Shown here one piece after another: positions 6,601 through 13,464 of a stretch of 17,306 nucleotides of DNA. The position numbers were made by a program, and so were the translations under genes. This stretch comes from Bacteroidota bacterium (GTDB lineage: Bacteria; Bacteroidota; Ignavibacteria; UBA10030; UBA6906): contig JAGDMJ010000009.1 of NCBI GenBank assembly GCA_017860555.1, positions 1 to 17,306 of the forward strand, given 5' to 3'. The notes beneath the pieces are model-generated. The model was not told the origin of the DNA, searched no databases, and saw only the letters and a list, made by a program, of their open reading frames with translations. Position 1 is the first letter of the stretch. Each line of letters begins with the position of its first letter.

Positions 6601-9138
6601 CGTCATCCAACGGTATTCCGTCACGCCGCTGCGCTGATCAGGGGGAGCCTGCAAAAGTGATTCGAGCTCTCTTTCGTAACGGTGCCGGTCCTCCGGGTAG
6701 ATCCTCTCCATCATCTTCCTGAACCCCAGATTCATCAGTTCACCCGGTAGTATGCCCAGGACACGCTCGGCAGCAGGACTGACATACTCATACCCTCCCG
6801 TCGACAGATCAATCTTGAAGATCAAGTCGCGAGAGTTCTCCAGAACACCGCGGAAGCGCTCCTCGCTCTCCCGCAAGGCCTGCTCCGCCATCTTCCTGCC
6901 GGTAATGTCAGTGAAATACACCTCCAGCCCCGCTGCCGATGGATACACATGAATCTCCGCCCATCGCCCCACGCGCGGCGAATGAAGCTCAAAGTGGACC
7001 GCATCTCCCCCTTCCACGGTCCGGCGGTACTGCTCTTCCGGGGAGGGGTACTGTTCACGGGAGAAGACCTCCCACAGTGAACGGCCGATCAGGTCCTCCC
7101 GCCGCAAACCAAAGTACTCCAGGGCATGATCGTTGATCTCCTTGATTCGCCAGTCAGCATCCAGGGCACAATAGTTGTCCGTGATGCTGTCCAGAATACT
7201 GGCAATCCGTTCCTGCGACTTTCGCAGCTCATCTTCCGTCCGTTTCCTCTCGGCAATCTCCGATTGGAGTCCCCGGTTCGCGGCGGCCAGCTCGGCCGTT
7301 CGCTCTTCCACAAGGGTCTCGAGGGAATTGTAGGCGGTCAGGAGATTCCGCTCGGCTACCTTGCGATCCGTGATGTCGAGGGCGATCCCGATGCAACCCG
7401 TGATGACCCCGTCCGGATTTCTCAGGGGCTCCACGTGACAGTGAAAAACGCGCTGGAACGATTCGAACTCATAGGTCACGGCCTCTCCCCGGAGCGCTGC
7501 CAGATGCGCCTCACGCACCGTCATTCCCGAAACGCCATCCCGGTCTCTGGCAACCGGCAAGAGCGCGCCCGCAATCCCCTCCGAACTCACGCCCGCCTGC
7601 TTTTGCCCTGACCCCTGGATCGATGTCGCCTGAAGGTTGGCATCCGTGGTCCAGAGGAGTACGGGAGCCTGGTTCAAGAGCATTCTGAGGCGCGTTTCCC
7701 GCTCGCGGATTTCCTCTTCCGCCTTTTTTCCCTCGGTGATGTCAAAGCAGACGCCGAAAACACGATCGACCTTGCCCGTGCGGTTGACGACCACCTGCCC
7801 TCTGGTTTCCACGACCCTGATCTCGCCGTCGGGGCGGACGACATGTTGCACGAGCGTAAATGGCTGCCTGTCCGCGATAGCCCCGTTGAAAGCGTGCCGT
7901 GTCGCTTCCCGGTCGGCGGATTGGAGCAAGCCAAGATATGTATTAAAGTCGAAGCCGTCCTTCCGCCCATCTCCCTCGGGAAGACCGAAGATATGGCCGA
8001 TCTCGTCCGACCAGATGAACCGGTCTTCCAGAATGTCCCAGGTCCAGTTTCCCAGATGGGCAATCCGCTGAGCCTCGACAAGCAGGGTTTCATGCTCCCT
8101 GCGCTCTTCCTCCGAGAGCTTTCTCTGGAGACCGGGGCTGACATCGGCCGCCGCATTGGCAACCATCCTGATCAAGGCCTCGTCCTCGGGGCGGTACTCT
8201 CGCATATAGAAAGCGAACACCGCCACGACCTGGTCCATGGCCATGATAGGGATTGCCACACCGGCACAAAGTCCCGCATCACGGGCGGCCGCAACCCCGA
8301 AGTACCCCTTGTCCTGCGAAAGATCCTTGATCCAGATCGGCTGCTTGGCAATCCAGGCCCGCCCGGGGAAGCCGATTCCGGGCGGGAGCCAGGCCTCCAC
8401 CGAAGCCGCCCTGATGCTTTCCAGCAAGGGAGATTCCGAGTACCAGGCGGAAGCACACTCGAGCACCCGACGGTCGTGCCGGGGAAGCCATGCCTCGCCG
8501 AAATCCCAACCGGTCAGATCATGGATCTGGCGGAGCATGCTCTCCAGGGCAGCATTGATGCCTTCGGCCTGACTGATCCCAAGAGCAAAGTCCTCGACCA
8601 GTCGGCCCGCGTCCTCCTTCTCTTTTTCCACCCTCCGCTCCTGGATGAGAAGTGAAACAATCGGGGGGTCGTCGACGGTCAACAGGGTGGCAGAGAGGTT
8701 CACCGGGACTGGCTTGCCTTGTGCATCCGACAGGACAAAATCAGAGCGTGTTTTCTTTTTCTGCACGTCGGCAAGAAACTTCCGGAGATTCTCTTCCTCG
8801 TCCCGGGGGACAAATTCGTAGAGCTTTCTGCCGGGAAGCTGCATGACAGGAACGCCCAGGAGACGCGCCAGTTGCTGATTCGAAAAGAGGATCAAACCGT
8901 CGACTGCCAACGTTGCCGCCCCTTCCTGCATTTCCTCGACCAGCAGCCTGTACGGGCGGTCTGCATTGTGTAGCGTATACACCTGCTCCCCCGAGGACCC
9001 CGAGACCACAAACGCGTCGACGTTCCCCTGACGGACCGCACGGAGAGTTTCCTCCAGCTCCTCCAGCCGGCAACGAAGCTCCTCATTCTCCCGGAGCAGA
9101 ACGTCCACGGATCGCTGCTTTGTTGTCACGTCGTGCAC
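3643..9138 (-). CDS. Giant soluble multi-PAS/GAF sensor histidine kinase (HisKA_3 + HATPase)
   Basis: 1831 residues without any membrane segment, so a cytoplasmic sensor. Approximate order: coiled coil 12-35; PAS 62-170; GAF 190-335; PAS 355-470; PAS 482-592; coiled coil 597-642; PAS 643-748; PAS 759-880; PAS 911-1028; GAF 1035-1185; coiled coil; PAS 1223-1340; PAS 1350-1468; PAS 1475-1588; HisKA_3 dimerisation domain 1605-1680; HATPase 1725-1822. The phospho-acceptor is His1629 in RISRDLHDDICQRL. The ATP-binding N box is ALYRIAQESLTN (Asn1741); the G boxes are DDGRGF (1768-1773) and GHGLGL (1785-1790). All catalytic elements look intact. The start is GTG 9138, nine bases after the stop of the upstream receiver gene, with no clear Shine-Dalgarno site, so translation may depend on coupling. 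Its end overlaps the LuxR regulator gene. Ligands of the sensor domains cannot be read from the sequence. Confidence 0.95.
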   Translation of the reverse strand: MHDVTTKQRSVDVLLRENEELRCRLEELEETLRAVRQGNVDAFVVSGSSGEQVYTLHNADRPYRLLVEEMQEGAATLAVDGLILFSNQQLARLLGVPVMQLPGRKLYEFVPRDEEENLRKFLADVQKKKTRSDFVLSDAQGKPVPVNLSATLLTVDDPPIVSLLIQERRVEKEKEDAGRLVEDFALGISQAEGINAALESMLRQIHDLTGWDFGEAWLPRHDRRVLECASAWYSESPLLESIRAASVEAWLPPGIGFPGRAWIAKQPIWIKDLSQDKGYFGVAAARDAGLCAGVAIPIMAMDQVVAVFAFYMREYRPEDEALIRMVANAAADVSPGLQRKLSEEERREHETLLVEAQRIAHLGNWTWDILEDRFIWSDEIGHIFGLPEGDGRKDGFDFNTYLGLLQSADREATRHAFNGAIADRQPFTLVQHVVRPDGEIRVVETRGQVVVNRTGKVDRVFGVCFDITEGKKAEEEIRERETRLRMLLNQAPVLLWTTDANLQATSIQGSGQKQAGVSSEGIAGALLPVARDRDGVSGMTVREAHLAALRGEAVTYEFESFQRVFHCHVEPLRNPDGVITGCIGIALDITDRKVAERNLLTAYNSLETLVEERTAELAAANRGLQSEIAERKRTEDELRKSQERIASILDSITDNYCALDADWRIKEINDHALEYFGLRREDLIGRSLWEVFSREQYPSPEEQYRRTVEGGDAVHFELHSPRVGRWAEIHVYPSAAGLEVYFTDITGRKMAEQALRESEERFRGVLENSRDLIFKIDLSTGGYEYVSPAAERVLGILPGELMNLGFRKMMERIYPEDRHRYERELESLLQAPPDQRSGVTEYRWMTTTGDYRWISSSRSVVSDTRGRPMSVIGSVRDITDQKRSEQETRNANEKLQQEIAERAKAREALESSELRYRAIVEEQTELVSRFREDRTLTFVNEAFCRFFSRERDELVGTTFTPVLHPNDVERAGELIASISPEKRSITVENRIVGLDNDIRWVQWTFTGLYDEHGGFIEYQSVGRDITERKNAEILLALQYDATRALAESGTVSEANTRALKAICENLAWDLGILWKVDTTAEMLRFEGIWHVPGVESIMVEHSLLPEVDLPSRVWKKKKPLWIPGNIEGPERIEISDGGFRSVFAFPVKIAGTVIAVVECFSRTTMQITPGMLQTLETIGHQLGNYRDRKLAEESVRKAAEELEARVKQRTEQLAGALEALSNSEMRFRAMFEGAPLGIALLSATGTIIERNPTLERMLGYQEGGLYGVSMNSLTHPEDLRMYEEEFAGLVDGSQNQYRIELRYLRRDGTVLWASVSCSSMHFEGSVSPFLIMMIKDVTERKEMEEELRVSENRFRTVFEESPIGIALVDKDGRFIQVSQAFVEMTGSGARELMAMNVADLAHPEDSQADLRWFRDLVEGHRSRYQMELRFRRKDGSMGWGNLNAAAIRSGTGEFLYGLRLLEDITLRKETEKRMQMLAHTITSMKESVIITDVELAIISVNEAFLKTFGYEEREILGKHISALRPPGTSKAELTGIFEDTMAGGWTGELRASRKSGEVFPMVLSTSVVRGETGKPIALVGIARDVTEQRRLQEKLAEAEKRRLADLRRFAISVQRAQEDERQRISRDLHDDICQRLSGMKLNMEVLEDDFKAKDKKTFRTLRGFKKQFEQTITEVRRLSSNLRPTVLDDFGLTIALNLLGREFEKAHKISAKVELGDPTLKHLDPQIEIALYRIAQESLTNIAKHANASHVILRLGHDGSSVVLTVKDDGRGFDPKELPHSKRPGHGLGLISMRERAELLGGTCEIHSTPNEGTTIQVTIPVEVSIDHEEN

Positions 9139-9147
9139 CCTGACGGC

Positions 9148-9594
9148 TTATTGTGGCGATACTGTAACGATGGTCAGCCAGAGGTTGTCAATGGCTCTCA
9201 TCGCGCCCATCAACTGCTCGAGGTTCACCGGTTTGGTGATGTAATAGTTCGCGTGCAGGCCGTACGATCTGAGAACATCCTCTTCCGTTTGCGACGCAGT
9301 GAGGATCACAACCGGGATCGACTTGAGAACCGGATCCTTCTTGATCTCAAGAAGCACTTCCCGTCCCCCTTTTTTCGGAAGATTCAGATCCAACAGCACA
9401 AGCCCCGGGCGTGGGGCGTCTGAAAACCTTCCTTCACGGCGAAGAAACGCCATGGCATCGACACCGTTTTCAACGATATGAAGCCTGTTGCAGATTTTTT
9501 GATCGACCAGAATTTCCCGGGTAAGACGTCCGTCTCCGGGATTGTCCTCCACCAACAAGATATCAATGGATTCGTTTGATGTTGCCTGACTCAT
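9148..9594 (-). CDS. Single-domain response regulator, Rcp1-like
   Basis: 148 residues consisting only of a receiver domain. It has VEDNPGD (Glu16, Asp17), phospho-acceptor Asp69 in LLDLNLPKKGGRE, Thr99 in VILTAS and Lys121 in ITKPVNL. The LDLNLPxKxGxE signature and 'KPVN' fit the Rcp1-type receivers that work with phytochrome-like or PAS/GAF kinases. The open frame runs up to 9648. I start at ATG 9594 because the extra 18 codons are the end of a decayed kinase (see 9595-10162) and AAGGAG and AGAAGGA lie just before this ATG. It has no output domain, so it should act through protein contacts or a phosphorelay. The giant kinase follows nine bases downstream, so they form one operon. Confidence 0.92.
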   Translation of the reverse strand: MSQATSNESIDILLVEDNPGDGRLTREILVDQKICNRLHIVENGVDAMAFLRREGRFSDAPRPGLVLLDLNLPKKGGREVLLEIKKDPVLKSIPVVILTASQTEEDVLRSYGLHANYYITKPVNLEQLMGAMRAIDNLWLTIVTVSPQ

Positions 9595-10162
9595 TGTCCT
9601 TCTGCTCCTTCTCTTGGATGAACCGCAACTCCCATTCCCAGTCCCCATTTGTGCGATCTGCTGGGCCTCGAGGAGTTGCTTGTCCCCCTTTCAACTAACC
9701 GCCTCAGCCTTCCGGCGATCGGCCACCTTCTCAAAAGCGATCTTTGCTGGTCTTTCCGAGCTCGGAGGTGCGTTCCTCTACCCGCGCCTCAAGAGCCTCA
9801 TATGAAGTTACCAAGTCCCTCTTCCGCCCTTCGCCACTCCATGAGAGTACACGCGCTGGTCCAGAACACGAGGACGGCCAGGCTGTGGTCGAGCAGGTCC
9901 GGCTTAAATGCCATTTCCCCGGGAGGAGAGAGAATCAACCCCAGCTGAACCAGCACCGTGATGAGGGCTGAACCAGACAATGGAGACCATGCGGAATATG
10001 CGGGTCACAACGACAAGAGGAAGATTGTACAGAGACCAAACCGCGTACCCCGTAGGTGTCAAAATGTCCGCCACAAAACACTCCTGCGGTCAGGAAAACC
10101 GCCAGAAACGGAGGCATGGCGCTTTGGAGTTTGATGGCGGCTTTCAGGGCAACCGGACTCAC
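9595..10162 (-). pseudogene. Decayed membrane-bound PAS histidine kinase (N-terminal remnant)
   Basis: No single frame is open, but successive minus-strand frames give a coherent kinase N-terminus. From GTG 10162: AAIKLQSAMPPFLAVFLTAGV. After a frameshift near 10080: FVADILTPTGYAVWSLYNLP and LVVVTRIFRMVSIVWF. After another: ALITVLVQLGLILSPPGEMA and DHSLAVLVFWTSACTLMEWRRAEE. This resembles the membrane sensor of many PAS kinases (D..TP.GYAVW.LY.LPL; L.LSPPG; W..A...RRAEE). Then SYEALEARVEERTSEL (the coiled coil seen before PAS domains), EKVADRRKAEA, LLEAQQIAQM and, one frame over, GDWEWEL, the start of a PAS domain. It stops at the Shine-Dalgarno region of the next gene; the PAS core, HisKA and ATPase parts are gone. 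At least four frameshifts or stops make it non-functional. It replaces the 'empty' space between two receiver genes. Confidence 0.75.
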
Positions 10163-10289
10163 GGTGGGATACCCTTAGGAAAGGCTGGCCCAAAATGTGC
10201 CCGGCACCACGGAGACTCGCAGAGTATCGAATAGTAGGTCCATGATAAGGCTTTTGTGAGAGACACGCAAACAACGAAGCGCTGTCACG

Positions 10290-10664
10290 TCACTTCCCGA
10301 CCAGGCTTGAACGGATTTTCCTCAAAACCTTCGGAATATCGCGTTTTGCCGAACTTTTGCAGACAAATCCATCCGCTTGAAGTATGTCGGCGAGAATTTG
10401 ATAGGTTCTTTCCTCGTGGATGGTGACAAACACAACTTTGGTGCCGGGCCGATACTCCTTGATATGCCTCGTCGCTTCCAATCCACCCACCCCTGGCATG
10501 CTGATGTCGATCATAACGAGGTCCGGATTGAGGGTATGGGTCAGAGACATTGCCTCGAGCCCATCTCTGGCCTGCCCAATGATCTGAACGTCTTCCTGCT
10601 TCTCCAGAAAATCGATCAGATCCGCACGGTACGAATCATTGTCGTCAACCACGAGGACGGTCAT
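10290..10664 (-). CDS. Single-domain response regulator (NarL-like receiver without HTH)
   Basis: 124 residues, receiver only. Asp7 and Asp8 in VVDDND, phospho-acceptor Asp53 in VMIDISMPGVGGLEAT, Thr81 in FVTIHEE and Lys103 in VCKSSAKRD are all present. The receiver resembles that of NarL-type regulators, yet the gene stops after the receiver. I start at ATG 10664, with AAGGAG nine bases upstream, rather than at the far end of the open frame (10748), which would begin inside the operator-like repeat. With no DNA-binding domain it may act as a phosphate sink, a connector, or a competitor of the LuxR-type regulator for the kinase; that is inference. It is the first gene after the perfect inverted repeat at 10748-10769, so that repeat probably lies in its promoter region. 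Confidence 0.9.
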   Translation of the reverse strand: MTVLVVDDNDSYRADLIDFLEKQEDVQIIGQARDGLEAMSLTHTLNPDLVMIDISMPGVGGLEATRHIKEYRPGTKVVFVTIHEERTYQILADILQADGFVCKSSAKRDIPKVLRKIRSSLVGK

Positions 10665-10747
10665 CCCAACATACTCCTTGCTACAAAATTGTAAGAAAGC
10701 CTCCGGACAGTCCCAATACAGGGATATCCGTAATTTTCCCAACCCCA

Positions 10748-10769
10748 CCCTAGGGCAATCGCCCTAGGG
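10748..10769. promoter_or_regulatory. Perfect inverted repeat upstream of the receiver gene (candidate operator)
   Basis: Nine-base arms CCCTAGGGC and GCCCTAGGG flank AATC, giving a perfect 22-base dyad 84 bases ahead of the receiver's start codon. The dyad core GGGC-AATC-GCCC has the two-fold symmetry expected of a dimeric regulator such as a NarL/LuxR-type protein. No T-run follows, so a terminator is less likely. It shares ACCCTAG plus TCGCCCT (spacing 5) with the 13.7-kb site (spacing 4). Confidence 0.6.
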
Positions 10770-10856
10770 AAAACAACGTATTTCTTCCATGCAACCGAGG
10801 ACGGACCCCGGGGGATCGTGGATCATCCGCATACATCAGGAATCAGGGGTCAGACG

Positions 10857-10873
10857 CAGACGTCGGACGTCTG
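10857..10873. repeat. 17-base inverted repeat downstream of the BamA-like gene
   Basis: CAGACGTC and GACGTCTG are separated by a single G, forming a near-perfect palindrome 32 bases past the end of the BamA-like gene. As RNA it could fold with a five-base loop. There is no T-run, so it is at best a weak transcription end or a protein-binding site. Confidence 0.4.
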
Positions 10874-10904
10874 TCCCACCGTTCCCGGGGCGCGGAACTC
10901 TAGC

Positions 10905-12560
10905 CTACTGTATCGCATTGGGCGCGACGTAGAGGAGATCGGAAAACGCTTTGAACACTTGATCACTGGAGATCACAACCTCCGTGAACTTGCGCCTATC
11001 CAGGTTGAAAGGAAAATCTATCCGGATGATGCCCGAACCTTGTTGCGCGGAATTTTCGATGCGAAATCCGAAGCCGATGGTGGAATGCAACTGTTGCCGC
11101 GAAAGGGGCTGGCCTGCATCCCACGCCGTCCCTGACGCCGCGAAGAGTACTCCGCCGAAATTGAAGATCCAGAGCGACAGCGGAGTGAAGACGCGGTATT
11201 GCAGGTGCATGAGCAGTTGCCGCTGGCCCGTGAGCACAAAGGCTCCGTACCCCGGCAGGCCTGTCGGGGCACCCAGGACCAGTTGCCGACCGGCAGACCA
11301 GTTGTGTCCCCTGACGAATTCGATCTTCCCTACGAGTGTCGACCGCTCGGTCGCACGCCAGTGCCCTATGAGTCCTTGCTCCATGGTGGCGTCCTTGAAC
11401 TCGCCGCCGCTTTTGAATCCGTAAAGGGAGGTATAAACGTTCAGGTAGTACCGTGTGCTCCAGCCAAGCGAGTATTCGCCGTCGAATCGGAGATACATGT
11501 CGGGAACGGGTCCGCCCGCAGAATGGAAATTCCTTCCCACGATGAGACTCACGTTGTACCCCAGGGGCACGTCCTCCACGCGGCCGAAGTTCTCGATGAA
11601 CTTCCCCTTGTAATACTCCCGCCTGCTGACGCTCGCGCTCACATTCAGAAGGTCGAGGCGGTCGAAAAAGGTCGGCGGGACCAGGCTCGAAGCGTGTCGT
11701 GCCCTGATGTAGGCAAGCCCAGCACGGAATTTGGTTTTGCGGTCGCCGGGGGAAAAAGAAACCCATGCATTCTGGTTCTCGCGCTGGACGTAATCCTGCA
11801 GCACAAGGGTGCCATCGTTGAATTGTCGGAAGCGTTGCTGTCCGAAGTCGCCGTAGATACTGCCGGCCCACGTGGCTGCCTCCTCGTAGAAGCCCCGCTG
11901 CAAGGTAAGGCTCTGCATTTTCGCATCCTCCGAGTTGACATACTTCGCTCGAAGCCCGAAGCGAGTGCCGAAGAGCCGCCGCTCCACAAAATCGAGCTCG
12001 GCGCCATGCGGATTGTTCCGGTCGCTCCTGTAGTTATACCCGACTGACACGCCCTGGCCGCTTCCCATGAAATTGTCGTCGTTCAGCGCGACGGCCATGT
12101 TCTGCACTCCCCCCTCCCGCTTGTAGGCCCATTTGACCCCGAGGGTCCAACGATCATGCGTGTAGACAGCCACATTGACCCGCCGGTTCCGCACGGTATC
12201 CGACACAATGTCGACATCCCCGATGATCCCGAGTGCCCGTAGATTTCTCTCGGTCTCAGCCAGGAGTTCCGCATTGTAGATATCTCCCTCTTTGAACAGG
12301 AGTTCGTTCCGGACGACGTCTTCCCGTGTCAACACATGGAATTTGTTCAGAAACGAACCGAACCAATCGGCGCGCTTCCCATCAAATACCTGTCTTCGAT
12401 GGATAAAGATCTTGCCGATCCGATACGCGCGGGCGTCGTCACGGTTTTCGCCGGCATCTGTTTTGTCCGGAACAACCAGAAGCAAGAGACAGCACATCAA
12501 TGCTCTGGAGATAGACCCTCCTCGATTCCGCTTTACTTTTCGATGGGGCTGCTGGCCCAT
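10905..12560 (-). CDS. BamA/TamA-like outer-membrane protein with one POTRA domain
   Basis: 551 residues. A signal peptide has a basic start (RKVKRNRGGSISR), hydrophobic core (ALMCCLLLLVV) and a likely cut after KTDA at residue 36. Residues about 46-136 look like one POTRA domain (RIGKIFIHRRQVFDG ... FLNKFHVLTREDVVRNEL, LFKEGDIYNAELLAETERNL, RALGIIGDVDI). The rest is rich in alternating and aromatic strands with repeated Y/W-G patterns, ending GSGIIRIDFPFNLDRRKFTE, as in Omp85-type beta-barrels. BamA has five POTRA domains and is about 800 residues, so this is a short relative. It may assemble or transport something in the outer membrane, but the substrate is unknown. ATG 12560 is the only upstream start in frame, has a weak ribosome site and sits inside a hairpin. 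It is flanked by the ECF sigma gene and the signalling locus and seems a single transcription unit. Confidence 0.75.
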   Translation of the reverse strand: MGQQPHRKVKRNRGGSISRALMCCLLLLVVPDKTDAGENRDDARAYRIGKIFIHRRQVFDGKRADWFGSFLNKFHVLTREDVVRNELLFKEGDIYNAELLAETERNLRALGIIGDVDIVSDTVRNRRVNVAVYTHDRWTLGVKWAYKREGGVQNMAVALNDDNFMGSGQGVSVGYNYRSDRNNPHGAELDFVERRLFGTRFGLRAKYVNSEDAKMQSLTLQRGFYEEAATWAGSIYGDFGQQRFRQFNDGTLVLQDYVQRENQNAWVSFSPGDRKTKFRAGLAYIRARHASSLVPPTFFDRLDLLNVSASVSRREYYKGKFIENFGRVEDVPLGYNVSLIVGRNFHSAGGPVPDMYLRFDGEYSLGWSTRYYLNVYTSLYGFKSGGEFKDATMEQGLIGHWRATERSTLVGKIEFVRGHNWSAGRQLVLGAPTGLPGYGAFVLTGQRQLLMHLQYRVFTPLSLWIFNFGGVLFAASGTAWDAGQPLSRQQLHSTIGFGFRIENSAQQGSGIIRIDFPFNLDRRKFTEVVISSDQVFKAFSDLLYVAPNAIQ

Positions 12561-12581
12561 CCTGCGATGGAGCGCAGGATG
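12558..12581 (-). promoter_or_regulatory. Hairpin covering the start codon of the BamA-like gene
   Basis: On the minus strand CATCCTGCG and CGCAGGATG pair perfectly over nine bases with a six-base loop. The 3' arm contains the ATG start codon and the only Shine-Dalgarno-like bases (GCAGG). In mRNA this would hide the initiation site, so translation could be controlled by temperature, a small RNA or a protein. The structure is seen; the control is inferred. Confidence 0.45.
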
Positions 12582-12703
12582 ACGAGGCTCGTTTTCACGT
12601 ACAGTAGGCAGATGAGACAGAGGGAGTGCTCATCTGCGCGCCCAGGCCTGCGAGAGGGAATATGGTGGGAAGAACAGCAAGCCGGCGGCACACCTTTCAT
12701 GCC

Positions 12704-12720
12704 ACCGGCCGGAGGCCGGT
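12704..12720 (-). terminator. Hairpin directly after the sigma-factor gene
   Basis: Seven-base arms ACCGGCC and GGCCGGT around a three-base loop start three bases after the sigma gene's stop. The stem is all but one base GC, but no T-run follows, so it may slow or end transcription only weakly, or protect the mRNA's 3' end. Confidence 0.35.
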
Positions 12721-12723
12721 CCG

Positions 12724-13308
12724 TTAGACAGAACTCCGGACCGATGACGTGACATATCCACGGTCTTTAGCGTACTGGTACAACTTCGAGTGCAACAATT
12801 TCCTCCCGCGGTGCAAGCGGGAACGAACGGTCCCCAGCGGACAGTCCACGAATTGCGCGATCTCTTCGTAGGTCAGCCCCTCGATGTCGCAGAGTATGAC
12901 CACGGTCCGGAAGTCCTCCGGCAAGTTCGAAACGGCGGTGGAGACGTCGTCGTCCAGCAAGTTGCCAAACAGGGTTTCCTGGAGGTCGTTGGCGTCGGTG
13001 GATTCATCCCGAATCGATGTGTAGAAGTTCTTTATCTCATCGTAGTCCACCGTGTCCGGCTCTTTCGATTCCTTCCGGTATCGGTTGATGTACGAGTTCT
13101 TCAGAATGCGGAAGAGCCACGCGCGGATGTTCGTCCCCGGCTCATATTTGTCCCAGAATCGGTACGCTTTCAAATAGGTCTCCTGGACGAGATCATCGGC
13201 ATCAGCGGAGTTGCCGGTCATCCGGAGAGCAAAATTGTAGAGCAAATCCGTGTGCGCTAGCGCCTCGCTTTCGAAAGCCCGCTGTTTGTCACTCTTGTGT
13301 ACCGTCAT
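12724..13308 (-). CDS. ECF-type RNA polymerase sigma factor (sigma-70 family)
   Basis: 194 residues with both ECF domains. Region 2 (about 16-83) includes ADDLVQETYLKAYRFWDKYE and the promoter-melting region NIRAWLFRILKNSYINRYRK. Region 4 (about 122-176) has LPEDFRTVVILCDIEGLTYE and the helix-turn-helix DCPLGTVRSRLHRGRKLL. There is no extra C-terminal domain. The open frame extends to 13389, but ATG 13308 is preceded by AGAGGT at the right distance and the residues upstream look like non-coding drift; ATG 13338 is the alternative. No anti-sigma gene lies beside it; the next gene is an outer-membrane protein. ECF factors of this style (SigH/RpoE-like) often respond to oxidative or envelope stress, which would fit the surroundings, but the regulon is not shown. 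Confidence 0.92.
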   Translation of the reverse strand: MTVHKSDKQRAFESEALAHTDLLYNFALRMTGNSADADDLVQETYLKAYRFWDKYEPGTNIRAWLFRILKNSYINRYRKESKEPDTVDYDEIKNFYTSIRDESTDANDLQETLFGNLLDDDVSTAVSNLPEDFRTVVILCDIEGLTYEEIAQFVDCPLGTVRSRLHRGRKLLHSKLYQYAKDRGYVTSSVRSSV

Positions 13309-13464
13309 CGGACCTCTTGGTTTTGAAATATTGAACATGAGTACTTTTGGTTGTTCGTTTATAATCGAGCGTCCCGAGGGCACCGGCAAGAGTCTTCCTC
13401 CGAGCCTTGCTCCCCCTTCTCCCCGGCCACCCCCGGGACACTCTTTACACCTGGAATTTCCCCT

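Noticed and set aside
9595..9648. 18-residue N-terminal extension of the Rcp1-like receiver
   Set aside because: These codons read the tail of the decayed kinase (GDWEWEL in the neighbouring frame), and ATG 9594 has proper ribosome sites.
10748..10769. The perfect inverted repeat as a rho-independent terminator of the BamA-like gene
   Set aside because: No T-run follows on the minus strand, it lies well past the gene end, and its sequence recurs at other intergenic sites, which fits an operator better.
11199..12047. Plus-strand open frame of 282 codons opposite the BamA-like gene
   Set aside because: The opposite strand carries a signal peptide, POTRA-like domain and barrel pattern; the plus-strand product shows no domain or ribosome site and is a high-GC shadow.
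13309..13389. Longer start for the sigma factor (221 residues)
   Set aside because: The upstream codons lack a ribosome site and resemble no sigma N-terminus, while ATG 13308 follows AGAGGT.
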